A stretch of 64,000 bases of DNA from Paulownia fortunei (taxonomy: Eukaryota; Streptophyta; Magnoliopsida; Lamiales; Paulowniaceae): NCBI GenBank assembly GCA_019321725.1, contig CM033106.1:26400118-26464117 (forward strand), read 5' to 3'. Position numbers and translations under genes: made by a program. The notes under the pieces were generated by a model that was not told the DNA's origin, did no database searches, and saw only the letters and a program-made list of their open reading frames with translations. Below, piece by piece: positions 1 to 27,500 of this stretch (position 1 is its first letter; each line of letters begins with the position of its first letter).

Positions 1-336
1 TCCTTCATCGACAGATTTTTATCGAGGCTTTGTTCTTGACTGGATATCATCTGCCGGAGAGGTATGCCGGCTTTGAACAGTAGGATGCTAAGCAGGAGTT
101 GCATCGGGACGCACACTGACATGGGGACTGAAGTGCCAGAGTTATATATTTCCACCAAAAGGAATTCAGCGTATCTGAGCATGCCAGACATAATGGGCAG
201 CCAAATAATTAGTTTTCTTTTCAGCCCAATGTCCAAGTGAGTAAATGGAGGCAACGAGATGGAAAATGTTGTGGAACTTCAGTGTGTTGCATACCTCCAT
301 AAACAGACAATAAAAGACAAACAGATGCTCAATCAC

Positions 337-3300
337 CTTAACAGCAGAGAGCACTGAAGAACCTCTAGCTAGCTCAGCAGCTATAGATGAAGCCAAAGTA
401 CAGCCAGTTCCGTGGGTATTTGAAGTTTTTATCCGGGTTGAGCGAAACTCATAGAAGTTTTTACCTAGAAGGTCAAATCATATGTTTCTTTGAGCTTCAA
501 TGCAATAAAAATAAGTGCATATGAGAAGCCTTGGTGCAAAACATATGTGAAGCATACCATCAAACAGAACATCGACAGCATCGGAGGATGCGGGAAGGTC
601 ACCTCCTTTGACAAGTACATTTCTGAAAACAGCAAATTCAGTACAACAAATCATTTTTATTTTTTTAATCCTTTGTGTTCATAAAAACAAGTATTAGAAA
701 TTAAAGGACACCTTGGGCAGTTATGACTTCCTTCCCCTTGTTTCAAAGTTCGAATTTTTGTTATATATATAGAAAAAAAAAAGAACACATCTTGGGAAGT
801 TATGATATTAAGTTATATAAAAGGATCAAAAACTATTGTGACAGCCACCAAACACTCCAACAACAGAATGATAAATTAATAGAAGATTTCACCAAATTCT
901 CAGGAAGTCCTTCAATAAAAACCATCTCATATGTTTTCTCAAAGTATAGAATAAGCTTTAAAGTGAAGTATGTGGCCTATTAGAGCAACATTTTACTCAG
1001 TCAATTCAATGGACTTATATCAAAGGCTTCAAAGGATTATAGAACCTATCACTGCATGCTTGTTTATAATTCAAAGAAGAAAAAGTGTCTACCAACACTT
1101 AAAGAATGACAATTGCTAGGAAACAAAAAGAATTTGTTCAACAATGAAAGCATAGATGTAAAGTCTGTCACACAAGATTGTCAAATAACTTCAAATGGTT
1201 GCTGTTTCTCGATTTTGCCACAATATGCTAGAGCCCCAGACAATTCTGATATCTTCGGTTCATAATTTAGAGGAACTTCGTAATTTTGCTGCCTTTTTTA
1301 GCTTAAAACATGGAGGAATTTATTGCTAGACATCATTATTATAATTATCTAAAACTTAAACACGAAGTTATGTGGTTGTGACATTCTTGAGTTAGTAAAT
1401 GTTTAGTGGACATATATTGTTGTATCGAAAAAGACTAGATTTTCATTTGAGAAAAGAAAGGCATTGAACTGGATACTATAAAATTCAGAAATTAAAGCAT
1501 ACATGCAAGTACCCAAAAATCATGCCAGTTAATTCATACTCTATTTATAGGACTGGGTTTATGACTCCAAAGTATGAGCGCAAATACAATGTCAGTCATT
1601 GCAAATAAGAAATCGAGAATCTATTCACACGTAGCAAATTATGGCTTGCAATGTACATTGTCACTTGATAATAATGTTCATTCCGTAATTCAAAAAATCA
1701 AAGATGAACTCTATATAATGACTCACTTAACAATCAAGCCAGAGAAACTACACTAAAAATTTTTAGTTAGGGCGATGAACATAGGGGAAAAATACTATGT
1801 TAAATTTTATATTCACCGTGGAATTATTGTAACTCTAAATACACATAACTGTATATCAACATTTCCTTCATCTGCACCACTATTCTAATAAATTCATTTT
1901 TCTCTTGCTTAGGTTAAATATTGAAACACCATGCACCTCGTCCAACTTTACCTTATGTTTTCTGGTTTCCTCAGAATAAGAGTATTACACAAATAGTTCA
2001 TTGCACTGCTAGCAAAGTTTTGAGCCCGTACAAGTCAAACATGACCACCACTTTTAGTTGAGCAGAGGAATAGGGACAGCGGGTTATCTATTTCTGAACT
2101 TTATTATGCCTCTAATTGACAAGATCATCCTTTTCTGTCTTTGAGCCATATTGCTTTCTGGACAACGAAATAAAACAGGGCTCTTAAACCACATTCTCAA
2201 ACCTAACAAGAACGACAGGATCTTGATAACCATGAACTTCCTGATTTGATCAATCTCAAGCCAAATCAGGGAATTCTCGTATCCTTTCATGCCAGACCGA
2301 AACAGTCTAAAACTTGGCTCAGCTTCTATATAACACCCCCATAGAACAATTGTAGAGACATGTTTAATTTAAACTACTATAGAACCTCACCTTTATATCT
2401 TTTCCTCCTTTAAATTAAGAAACTATAATTTATTTCTTTTTCTAAGAACAGAAAGATGTCAAGCATTGTAGTTACATAAGCATAACATCAAGCATTAAAA
2501 GATTTATAAGTTTGTCAAGAGCTAACCGAGGCCCGATATCATGTATAGATTTTGCAGCAGAACGCATGTCGGCAACTGTTTGCAGTGGTGCGCCACCAAG
2601 TAAAGCAGATGCCTCTCTTAAATTTGGAGTTACTATATCGGCCAGGGGAAGAAGCTCCTCCCTATTGTGAGGAAATAGAATACCAAAGTAGGAAATAAAT
2701 TAATAAATATATAAAACAGAAAGGTAATTCTCCAAATGCAATCTTCACCAGCACTTGCATTACTAAAACTGAAAGCTTAAAGATAAGCTCTCCAATAAAC
2801 TTGCAGAAAATGCACGTTCAGATAGAATCACTAGAGAAACTTCCAGAAAATGAACAAATGGAAATTATTGCGGTTGAGAACTTGACATGACTTTGATATC
2901 CAAAGCAGATTTAGGGTTTCAATGAATCCTGTGCCATTTTTTTCTATTTTATGGCTACACTTTATTTTGAGGGTTGATGCATCAATTTTAATAGGAAGAT
3001 TGTTGATTTATTATGTAACTTGACTTACTTCACAACTTATAGTGGCTCCTTGACACTATCCATTAAATCCACAAATCAAATAAAAAAAAAAACACAATAG
3101 ACTCCCATTTGGAGTAATATCGGATTGGTTACGGTAGCTAGTGTGTGGTCATGCTCGTGAAAGAGTTCAATGAGACCCTGATGCATTCCTAATTCAATCA
3201 GTGCAATTGGAATGGAGCAAAATGAGAAGAGATGTTTCAATAAACCACTCTTTGTCCTGTTGCAAACACATCTTGCCAAATATGCAGTTGTTCTCGTGTT

Positions 3301-4300
3301 AAACAATTAAAGGCAAAACAATTTCAACCACCAAGAATGAAAGGGGCACTCTTCAGTATGAAACATACCTAAAGCTAGCCAGAATCAAGGGCCAGCCAGT
3401 ACATCACCACTTGTAGATACCATGACAGGATCAACCACCAAAGCTTCCTTCACAAAATTAATGTTGTCAACAGAGAAGCCACTATAATTAGAATCAGCTT
3501 AAGAGTGATAGCAACGAGTTAGAAATACCTCTAACTTGGAATTCCTTGAGGCTTTGACAGAGGACCTTGACTATGTCAGGTGAAGGCAGCATACCTGTTT
3601 TCACCTGTCATTTCCAGCAACTACAACATCACTTGCACTTAACAATACTAAGAGTTCATCTTGGAAAAAATACATAGCACCACCAAAAGTTGATGATTAG
3701 ATAAACTTACAACATCAGGGTGCATATCAGATAGCACCGACTTCAATTGCTCTCTAACGAAATCCTCTGCTACAATATTCACTCCCTAATAAAATCAAAT
3801 GCAAACTTACTTAAAGACAATAAAATAGATATAAAACCTTGATCCACTTAAATCCCAATTTATTTTTCATGATAGATTTCGTTTTCTATCGTGCAAAAAT
3901 GTTTCAAGGCATTTCATATAAATCCGCTAAACCCTCCATTCTAAGTAAAACACATATGTCGCCCAATAGTCATCCAAACTCATTTCTTTAGAGCATGTTT
4001 TTCATAATAATTTGGGAAACCGTAAGTAACAGTAAGCGTGATGCGAAAATATGGCGAAACCTGAACTCCCACGGTGTTCTGAGCCGTGACAGCGGTGATA
4101 ACAGTGGAGCAGTAAACCCCGCGCGCAGAGCAAGCCTTCAAGTCGGCTTGAATGCCGGCACCAGCGCCGGAATCGGAGCCAGCGACAGTCAGCACGTGGG
4201 GAACTCGCACTTTACCCGAATGCTTAGGCTCTTCTTCTTGCTGCATTGCTCGCAGATTGGAAACCCTAGTTCTACAAAACCCTCGTGAAATGGAGAGCAT
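337..4300 (-). CDS. TH1: Thiamine biosynthesis bifunctional enzyme TH1 (HMP-P kinase/thiamine-phosphate synthase), 5' part, frameshifted in exon 4
   Basis: TH1 phosphorylates hydroxymethylpyrimidine phosphate and couples it to the thiazole phosphate to make thiamine monophosphate, normally in the plastid. Exons seen: 4061-4300, 3711-3785, 3529-3604, 3369-3443, 2527-2661, 558-622, 337-464, all with GT-AG borders. The ThiD-type kinase domain is clear: [16 protein letters not shown] near residue 35, [20 protein letters not shown] and the anion-hole motif [11 protein letters not shown]. The first ATG at 4300 gives a short Arg/Ser-containing leader that could be a transit peptide. The remaining kinase residues and the whole ThiE-type synthase domain must lie left of position 1. 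Exon 4 is 75 nt, while the phases of its neighbours need 76; the shortage falls after AGP and puts a TGA in frame. This is either a sequence error or a broken allele. The family assignment is secure. Confidence 0.85.
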
Positions 4301-7300
4301 GAATTGATGATGAGTGGGAGCGGAATAAAGCGCTTGGGAACACAAGTAAAACCCCACGAAGAAGACTGCTGAATGCTGATGTTCTGTATGGTGGTTTTTG
4401 GGATAAATTTATTTTCGCTGCATCCGACACGTGGCGCGACAAGGTTAAAACTTGGGCACAGGATCGTATTGGACGGTTCGGATTTGTTGTGTGGGGTTGG
4501 AAAATCACTATGTTTTTGTGTTATTTTTGAGAAGTGGGCTTGGAGAATTTGTGTAAAATTTAAAATATGTTTGGACGAGTGCCAAGGAAACAATGATTTA
4601 ATGTGTTTTCTTTTAGAAAATACTAAAAATGCATTTTGTTTTATGTTTTTGAATATATTTCTGTCAAATATATTTATTATTAGAAGTGGCGATATACTAT
4701 GATATATAATTATTTAATTAAAATAATAAATAATAAATAATTATTATATTTTAAATCATAATTAAAGACTTTCAATTTCAGTTCAACGAGATATTCAGGC
4801 TCATGCAAGACCTATAAAAATATCATATATTATATCAAGATATACAGACTCAAATCATATCAAATATCAATATGACCATTGTCCCACTTAAATACATATA
4901 GATACCCCCTCTCATTTATCGAGTACCCAATTCCTTTTGCTCAGTTTCAATTTTAAGTTTCATTTTGTTCATTCACACACTTGTTAATTTAAACATTTGA
5001 ACGATTTTGTCGAAACACTTTTGGTACCCCTAATAGTCTATTCAGTAGGAAAATTCCTAATAATTTATTCAGTAGAAAACCCCATCTCAAAAAGCATCTC
5101 GTAAGAGACTTCATAAAAAATAAATTTTTTGAAATAAATAACTTTTGACAATAGATTAATTCTTCCATGGGAGTTTATCAAAATACAGGGAATATTATTT
5201 ACCCATGTTTGAAAAAATAAAAATCTTATTCTCCAAAATTCTAATCATGAATATACATATATTCAAGGAAATAATACCGAGCATAACAATTCTATTTGGG
5301 CTTTTATAACTTGACCTTTTAATCTCATTTTTTCTCAACATCTATTCCTTGTAATTTTATTGGTTATCAAATTAAATATATATATTTTGTAGCCATGTTG
5401 TCTATTTATTATTGTTTCTACTTTTAATTATGATACAGTATCACATTGGCTTGATTATTATTATTTTTTAACCAGTTAATCACTTCGCATGTAGTTTCAT
5501 TTTGCATTGATTGTGTATATTTGATTGCGCTTAATATATATATTAAAATGATTACTTTTTACATGTTAACCCTCAAAGATATGAGTGGAAATCTAATAAC
5601 TATATTACTTTTTAAGTGACTATGATAAATTTGAAAAGGGAAAAATATTTTTATATTATATAAAATGACATATTATTTATATGTGGTTTAAAAAAATATA
5701 TATATTATAATCAATTTTTGGACAAAACGTCTATTTGTTAAAAGTATGAAGTGGTAAATATTAAAATATCAAATAAATTATTATCCATTTCAATATTAAT
5801 TCTCAATTGATCTGATCCATACCTAAATTTTTATTGTTTTGCACTAAACTTGTTCTTAATATATCATCTAACTAAATTACCTCCAACCATTATTTCCCAT
5901 CAATAATTTTATTGAAAAAATATATAACCTCCCTTATATAACTCTCATTCAATAGTTGAAATTGCATTTAAATTATATTTTTATTTTTATTTACAGTAAA
6001 CTATCATCATATTTTTGGGGTGTTTGCAATAATTGAAAAGAAAAAGTATTTACAACTTTTGACTTAAAAAATATAAGTAAAAGGTATATGACGATACACC
6101 ACCACCATCTCCTGACAATTTCTCTTTCTTGTCAATAATATTTTTACACAAAAAAAAAAAAAAAACATCCATACAATTGTCAAAGATTGTGAAAATGATG
6201 TACCAAACACACTAATTTTTTTGTTGGTAATGGCATTTTACTTCACTTTCTATATTTTTTTAAACTTGTCAAATTAATTTCCAAATATTCACCACTTGTA
6301 CAACTATAAATCTCTAAAAAATTGTAAATTTTTACAGCTCGTTTGGTTACATAACTAGGCCCATTTTCATATTTTCAGTATTTATAAAATTAAAAATATT
6401 TCCTAAAAAACATGTGTGTGGATTAGTTGTATGAAAATATTGAATTTATAAGATTAAAAATAAAAATGAATTTTGGTTTATGTGTTTCCATGCAAGAAAA
6501 GATCGGATTTTTTAAAATATGTTTGGTTTTCAAGTTTTCAAAAGAATATTTTTTATGTAAAATTAATGTTTTAATATAAGAATGATAATTATGAATAATG
6601 TTATTGTTCTTATGTCTCATTAATTAAATTATATTACAGAAAATTATCATCTAGTTTGACGAGAGTTCCACTATTTTTTTTATATAGCGACATTACATGT
6701 ATAAAAAGGGAACATACTATTTAATTTATTATTTATGAAAATATTATATCAAACATTAATAACGTGAATCTTATTTCGACAAAATAGAGGTTATAAGTTT
6801 AAAAATAACATATATAGGTTTAGAAATGGCATTTTCAATTCATAAGTTTGATTAAAAACCCTTAAAATAAAAATAAGTAATGTTATGTTAGAAATGAGTA
6901 GAACAAACACTTTTTTAGAATTTTAAAGTAGTAAAATATAAAAAATATCATTAAAGGATATAAACAATGGGATATTACAATTTTAATAAACCGAAAAATA
7001 CATGCTTAGTAGTTCATACAAAATTGTAATCCAACAATCCCTATATGCACGTTGGCGAGATAGAGGTGATTATAGTGTGAATTTTATTTTAATTTAGTTA
7101 ATTTATTAATTTTAAATTGAATTACTTGTTAAATATTACTTTCAAATTGTGATCTTGTTAAATAAATCAAATGTGTGATTTTAAGACATTTGTAGGTTTT
7201 GAGTTAAGAAAAGTTTACTAAATTTTCAAACCACTTGGTCAGCAACTTAACAATGATTAACAATTAAATTAATATAACTTAAGTAGCTAAATTGAATTTA

Positions 7301-7690
7301 TAAATTTAAGAGATTACGAGGAGTTTTGGAATCAAACCACTTGAGTGGTGTGATTTTGACTTATTTTTTTTTATAATTTAATTTATGTAATATATCAATA
7401 ACATGATTCTAATCAATTTTTGAATTTTATGATTAGCCCTATCTACGTGAACGAAGCTGCTCAAAATTAAGTCTAAATTATTGGATCCGGGCCTCAGGCA
7501 AAATGGACTCTGGGAAAGGGTAAACCCATATACCCGACAAATCAAATTCGAGCGGGGCCAGCCCTAAATTTTTGCATTCATTGATATCCCGCCATTTAAC
7601 GCCCCGCTTCGATTTGAAGCTCCTCTTTCTCCCCCACCCCATTTCACACGCACACAGACACACTTCCGCCCACACAAAAATACGTATATA
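4301..7690. other. AT-rich spacer between divergent TH1 and RECQL4A genes
   Basis: About 3.4 kb separates the TH1 start on the minus strand from the helicase transcription start on the plus strand. It holds long A/T runs, a poly-A run near 6150 and only short chance ORFs. The TH1 proximal promoter should lie just above 4300. I see no tRNA, no transposon coding sequence and no clear terminal repeat here. Confidence 0.6.
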
Positions 7691-7794
7691 TCCTATAACT
7701 ATAAATTAAATTAAAATTAAAAATTTCTAAAGTAGTTTGGGCGTCTCAAGTTCGACGGCGCTCTGATAATCTACGGTGAATCCCGTTCACAACG
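7684..7794 (+). promoter_or_regulatory. Putative RECQL4A core promoter and 5' UTR exon
   Basis: A TATA-like GTATATA lies at about 7684-7690. It is followed by a non-coding stretch without ATG that ends at 7794 directly before GTTAGT, a plausible splice donor. The first clear coding exon begins about 1.9 kb downstream, so a 5' UTR intron is likely. The transcription start is inferred to be near 7715 and cannot be fixed from sequence alone. A further UTR or N-terminal exon may lie at about 9480-9620. Confidence 0.4.
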
Positions 7795-9691
7795 GTTAGT
7801 TTTTTTCTTTTTCAATTTTTTTTTTTGCATTTTGGGTGCATTTTATGGATTTGAAGCGCCATATATATATATTTTTGGGAGAAATCTTACTCCACTGGAG
7901 AGATAGGAAAATGTCGAGATATTTTTTGGCCGAAAAGTCCTGATTATTAATTGAGAAATGCAATTTCGTTTATTGCGTAGTATTTTAAGCGTTTTTTTAT
8001 TATTAAATAATAAAAAGAAAAAACTGAAATGGGATGGAATCAGTTACTTTCAGGAGCAAGTAAAATATTCTGCACTTTCGAGTGGATACATGAAATCTAT
8101 CTGTTTGATCAAATTGTTTTTTCAGTTGAAAAGAATTATAATTGCGTTTTTACTGAGAAATAGAGTTGGTGTGTCTATTTCCTTGAGCATAGATGAATTA
8201 GTTCATTGTGGAATGTGGTTTGACCGTTGACACCTTACTCATTTTGTGAAGGTTAATATTTAGAGGATATAGATATCATTGATTAGGTTTTAGATATTGG
8301 TATTGCGGTAGTAAATAACCAAGATTTATCACAGCAAAAAAAAATGTTGTTCAGGGTCACAGGTCTAGCATTTACATCAGGGGGTAGGTTAAGAAAGAAA
8401 GTGGTCTATGTATACTGATGGGATAAATAGGTATGGATGAAAAAGGATTAAACTGCAATTCAGTCCAGTGACTGGATTAAAGAACTGTGGATTAATTGAT
8501 TTTGAGTTATTTAGAAACGAAAGTGATCAGAGTGGTTAGAGTACCTGCTTGACCATTGCTAGGGGCTGATGGGAGGGATACTTGATAAACATTTTGATGA
8601 TCATTTTCGAAAGAAGTGCATTCTCAATGCATTATCCTACAGACCACAATCCATGTCCATAATACTGCTTTATGACTATAATGTACTAAGAAAGTAGATG
8701 TAGTTCCTTTAATATTATTTTTGTTGTAATGTAGTAATCTATATTGGATCTGCTTATTCTTAGCTAGACATCACTGAATTGTTCCAATAATAATTGCTAA
8801 ATTATTAGAAGGAAAAGTTGCTGGAGAAGTCTTAATCTATTTGTGATTAAAATAACACTCAGGATTATGAAGACTTTGCCTGAATAATTGACCAAACTCT
8901 GTGCATCCATGATCATCCACAGTACAATTTAGCATGACTGTTGCCAAACTCATTTGATCATGTGGTTACTGATGTGCTTTGGTGACAGCTCTGAGCTTTC
9001 TTCTAAATGCTCTATCGGAACTATCAGTTCATGCTGACTACTTTTGAAATGCTAATGTTCAGTTAACATGTAGATGCACTACTACTTTAGCTCTGGCACA
9101 TTTATGCTCTAATAGGACTAGAATCGAACTCAAACAAGGTCTGTGGAACTAAACTGTGTTTTGAACAGGAATTACTTATATATCCTCTCCACGTAAATTT
9201 GATATTTTACTCAGCGGACCTGCCTTATATGTAACGATTAAAATACAGCTTTTAGGGGTGCAACAAGGCAAAAATCAAATAGAATTCTACCCATGCCAAG
9301 AACAATGGTCTTTTCTAATTGTTTTTCTGCTCATGTTACTTGTGACCTGTATCATATATTTCAGTCTCCTATTCCCTTTTTAGGCATTCACTGTTTCTTG
9401 GTGTTATAGCTTTTGTAGAGGACTGTTTTATTTCTTGGATTTTTACATAGTTGTGATCTTAGTTGTACTTCACATTTAGGTTAATGTTTTGGGTTTTCTG
9501 ACAACGAGGATATCTCAGGAAAATCAGAGGAATATGTTAACTAATGATGAAGGAAAAGCACATGAGGCAAGGAAAAAGCATATGCCTTTCCGTTCATTTT
9601 CCTTTTGTTTTCATTCTGTAAGACATATTTTCCTTCAATTTTTGGTCAAAAAGTTATTTGTGAATGTAGGGGAAGCAACTCAAATGGAGAT

Positions 9692-22889
<13,198 letters not shown>

Positions 22890-24500
22890 TGTCATATTGG
22901 TTCTAAAGGGTTTCTTTTGTGGGGAAATGGTATGTTTGTTTATTGTCAGTTCTCTGTTTCTTGAGGGGATGAGATTTCCCAAGTTTTAATCCATAAGGCT
23001 GCTGGAAACAAGCATGTCTACATGTGGTATTAGCAATATCAATATGTAGAACTACTAATCCTTTGTACTACAACTTTGTACGTCAAAAACGTCAAGTTAT
23101 TCTTTTAGTAATTATTACGCTATCAGTAGGTTAGTTTCATTTTTCTAAAACATTTGAGAATTTGTTTGTCTTGTTCATTTCTTAAAATTACTTTTTTGAA
23201 ACATTATTCAGATAACAATCCTATTCTTTATGCTTATGCTTTAAATTTTATTTTTCAACCATATTCTGAATGCTTACATCTTATTTTTCAAAAGTTTATA
23301 TTCTATTTTTGTAAGATAGATTCTTATCTTTAGAAAATATTTTTTATTTTGTAACTTGAAAACTAGTTAATTAAATGTTTTTTTTCTTAAATTAAAATAT
23401 CAAATCAGCATATTAATTCAATTGATTAATTGCACTATTTTCAGTAATTCAGTATATTTAATACATTTTTATTTTAACGCATGTCTTAGAGAATTTCCTC
23501 AAGATATTTTCACAAAATGTAAATGATAGTGAATACAAACATGGCAATACTTTTGGAGAATAGGCAATAAATGTTATTTTTTGTATTCTTCTTGAGATTT
23601 TAATTAATGATTGAGGTTGAATATAAGAATGTAAACCAAGAAAGATGAACATCTTTGAAATCAAAAGATATTCTAAGGAACTAAAATAAATAGGGCCATG
23701 AATTGTTTTTGGCTGAACTTGCATTAATATCATTATCGATATGTTGCTAATAATTAAATCTACTTAAATTAATTCGATTTGGATTAGGTCGCGCAATATT
23801 GGAGATATTTATAATTAATTCAAATTCAAATAAGTAATAGGATTTTTGGGTCAAATGACCATTATATTAATATATTTAAAATATTCTTAAATTAATAATT
23901 CATAATTAAATTAATTCCTTAATTAAACACAAAAAAAAAAAAAACCTTATTGCCGACCTGATCAATTGACAACCTTAAATCAGATCGAATTTTTTTATAT
24001 AATATAATATTTTATATTATATATGAATGTGTATTAGAAAATTTCATAAAAATATAATTTACATTAATTATATACACGCAATGTAAATATATGTTATGAA
24101 ATTCAATGTGAAACAAATTATATTAATTGAAATAAAAATTTATGAACACGAAAATTGGAATAAATGGATAAATATTGCATACAACCTTAAATATTACTAT
24201 TTTACAAAGGATACAAAAATTGAAATATATTAATTGATCCTATCCAAACACCATCCAAAAGAGACAAAAAAATCTCAATTCGCATGGGACCTAAATTCCG
24301 TAGCATGCAACGTGTCAGCACGGTTGCTGCATTAGTGGAAAGCATGCGGCGGTGAATCGCCGCCTTCGCTCCCTAACTGACAAACTACACACAATCCAAC
24401 ATTAATTTTGTGATCTTTGCTCTCGGCTTTGCTCTTGGTCGGTCGGTAACGTAACGTTGTGGTGAGAGAGGATAAAAACGGTGAGGAATTTCAGCCCTGT
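22890..24500. other. Helicase 3' flank and upstream region of the first RNF170-like gene
   Basis: The helicase stop codon is at 22887-22889. The next 1.6 kb is very AT-rich, with a poly-A run near 23930. A less AT-rich stretch at about 24290-24480 should hold the promoter and 5' UTR of the next gene. No gene or mobile element is recognisable in it. Confidence 0.6.
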
Positions 24501-24544
24501 TAACGTGATTGAGGGAGAAGAAAGAAAAAGAGAAGATAAAAATA

Positions 24545-27500
24545 ATGGTTTTGCGTGGGGATGAAGGAAGGGAAACTCAGAATCTTGTAAGAGGGAGAGC
24601 CCACCAAGAAATGGAAATGGAAATGAAAATGGAAAACGACAATCTTGGTGTAAGAAGCTTTCACAGGGAGATAGAGATGGAGAAGGAAAAGGAACTGGAG
24701 ATTGAAGGTAGGAGAACCCACCAAGAAATGGAAACGGAAGTTGGAATGGGAATGGAAGATGGAGATTCTGATGATTGGAAGGAGGGAGAAGAAGAAGAAG
24801 AGATGGGTGGTGAGAGTGAAAATGGAATTGAAGATGTGGGTGTTGAGGAAATTGATGATAGAGTTGGGGGTTATAATAAAGATATGCCTCCGGTTGATGA
24901 TGTATGCCCCATCTGTTTTGACAGGTTCACCATCCCATGCAGATCAAATTGTGGTCACTGGTTTTGCGGCAAGTTTTGTTACTTCTTTCACTTCTCTTCT
25001 TCATTGGAAGTTCAATGTTTGATGTCTTTCTTATGCCATATGATGTAGTTTATGATGTTTTGTGGTTGATGAGTATGATATATATATGAACTAGGATGAT
25101 TTAAAGTTGTTTCCTAGATTCTACTGGATTTTGCTTCGTTTCTTGTTTTTAAGTTTAGAGTGTTGGCTTAGGAAAGATAATGGGATTTCTTGGCGGTGTT
25201 CTGTTTTCCTATTTTTATGTTGATTGATTGGAAATTTGTTGATAACCTGGAAATTTTGGTTTCTTGTTTGATTTTTAAGTTTCCTGAGGGTCTTATTTGT
25301 AACACTAATAATTTTATGGTTAGTGAATTTTTCCTAGGTATGTCTCTGTCTATTCAATGGATGGGATTAGATATTGAAAAAGAATAAAATCTATGCACGA
25401 GTTTCTTCTTCCCAGCCATTTAATGCATGGAGTTTTAGTGAATTTATGACATCATTATTTGTTGCTATATTGGAGTTAAGGTGGTAACGAACAGTTCCCC
25501 ATTGTGTATCTTGGATGTTCTTTGTGCAAAACACATGTTTTGCACAAAGAACATCCAAGATACACAATGGGGAACTGTTCGTTACCACCTTAGCTAAGTT
25601 TGGAGTATTTGTATTGATATTTCAGAAACATTTTGGAACTATCAAGATCTTCTTGTGTACTGAGTATAGTGTCCTAACTAGTTTTCATTTTAGCAGGATG
25701 ATTTTAGAATTTTTGTTAATGCTTATCGTTCACTCATAAACCTCCATACACAAAGATAATGCACCCAAATTATTATCCTTGTGATTGCTATGCAATCAGG
25801 AAATAAATCAAAGTGTAATATGCCGTGTAAGGTTACAATGGCATTAATTGCATACATGCATACATAACCACAATAACTTAAAATTTTTCAGTTTTAGTTT
25901 CTTTTCCTTCTTAATTTTTTCTTTTTATCTGTCTTTCAGCAAGCTGCATCTTGCAGTTCTGGATGTTTAGATCATCAATTCAACCATGCAGATGTCCCTT
26001 GTGCTGTTGTCGGATAGTTAACCTGAAACCAGAAACATCTTCTCTTATCCGACCCGCAGATGGTATTGTTGAGGTCCTTAAAAAAGTGCACCAGTATAAT
26101 GGCCTCTACATCAGCGGAGTGCTTGGCGCTTTCCACGTAGGATCAGTATATTAGTGCTTATATTTTTTATAATATCGCCTTCTACTTCTCCCATTCTCTT
26201 TCTTTTTTGCAAGTTTTTAATTTCCCGTAAGAGATATGGCATCTTTGATGGTGACTGCACTGCAGAATTTTGAATGCTGGGTTAAATTGACATGGATCAT
26301 GTTTCAATTTTTTGAGAATTTTGAATTGGTATTCTATTTCTTCATTCTTTGAAAAACATTTATTCATAGAGACATCATGACGTTTTTTATATCCAAAACG
26401 GAGACTTTAGGATCAGTTTTTTGTTTGAGAGATCACCGAGGAAATTGTTCCAGAAGAAAACTATGATTGCTCTGAGATAAGGAAGACAGGAAGTGGTCAG
26501 GGCACCCTTGCCCTTGCTCAAAAAGGTGACCACCTAAGGTTTCCATGGCTGACAAGGTTAAATCTTTGGTAAAGCAAGTCACATATTAAAGGAAATAATG
26601 GCACTTCCATTGGAAATAAAAGGAGATTTTCCTCTTGAGAAGGAAGAAAGAATCTTTGGCTGAGAAAGTTGAAGGAAGTCGTGTATTAGTAATGGATTGC
26701 AGCTTACCTTTTGTAGCACTTCCATGTCATAACTTAGTTTGGTTTTTGAAAGCATTCCATTGTCATGACTTATTTTGGTTGTTGAAAGAGCAAAACCAAA
26801 GGAGGCCAGGTCCAGGTCAAGGAAGACCTTAGGTAATCTTTTTGAATTGGAGGTGCCTTTTCCTTCGTCACTAAGTTGAAATATAGTGTATCTTAGATTT
26901 AACTAGAAATATTTGATTTAATTAGTATTCTTTGAGGTTTCAAAAAAGTGCTGCCAATTTATTTTAACCTGATTGCCCAATTTAATTTGCATTATGTACG
27001 AATCTATATGTTTCAATATTGTTGTATGACTACTTAAACTTTAGGAAAATCTCTGATTGGCCCCTCTGAATTACTTTTCCCCGACGGCCAGAGTTTTAAT
27101 CTTCCCATCATTTCCCTTTTTCTCTAGCAGAAGAAAACAAGGTCGCATATCTGCTTATGTACTATTCCATAAATTGAATTAATAACTTGCACAATATCCA
27201 TTCCATGGGCATATGAATGTCTTTGTTTTTTCTATGGCTTGTCATTCTCTGATTGTATGACTCCATGTATCCGGGTTGGATAGTTTTCTTGTTTTGCAGT
27301 CTGCAATTACAATTGTGTTGAAATATATGCACTGGATTTCTGTTATCTGATTTTCTTATGCATTGAGTCTAATGTTTTTTCTTGTGAAATTAGGAACAAT
27401 ATATATCATGTACAGATGTGATGATTTGAGTTCATATTTGGCAGAGAATGCTAGCATTGCCACTTTTTATGGGGAGAATATTTAGAGTTATGATAGATCC

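Noticed and set aside
1..336. Further TH1 exon at the left edge
   Set aside because: None of the conserved residues expected after SAVK appear; this is read as intron, with later exons outside the window.
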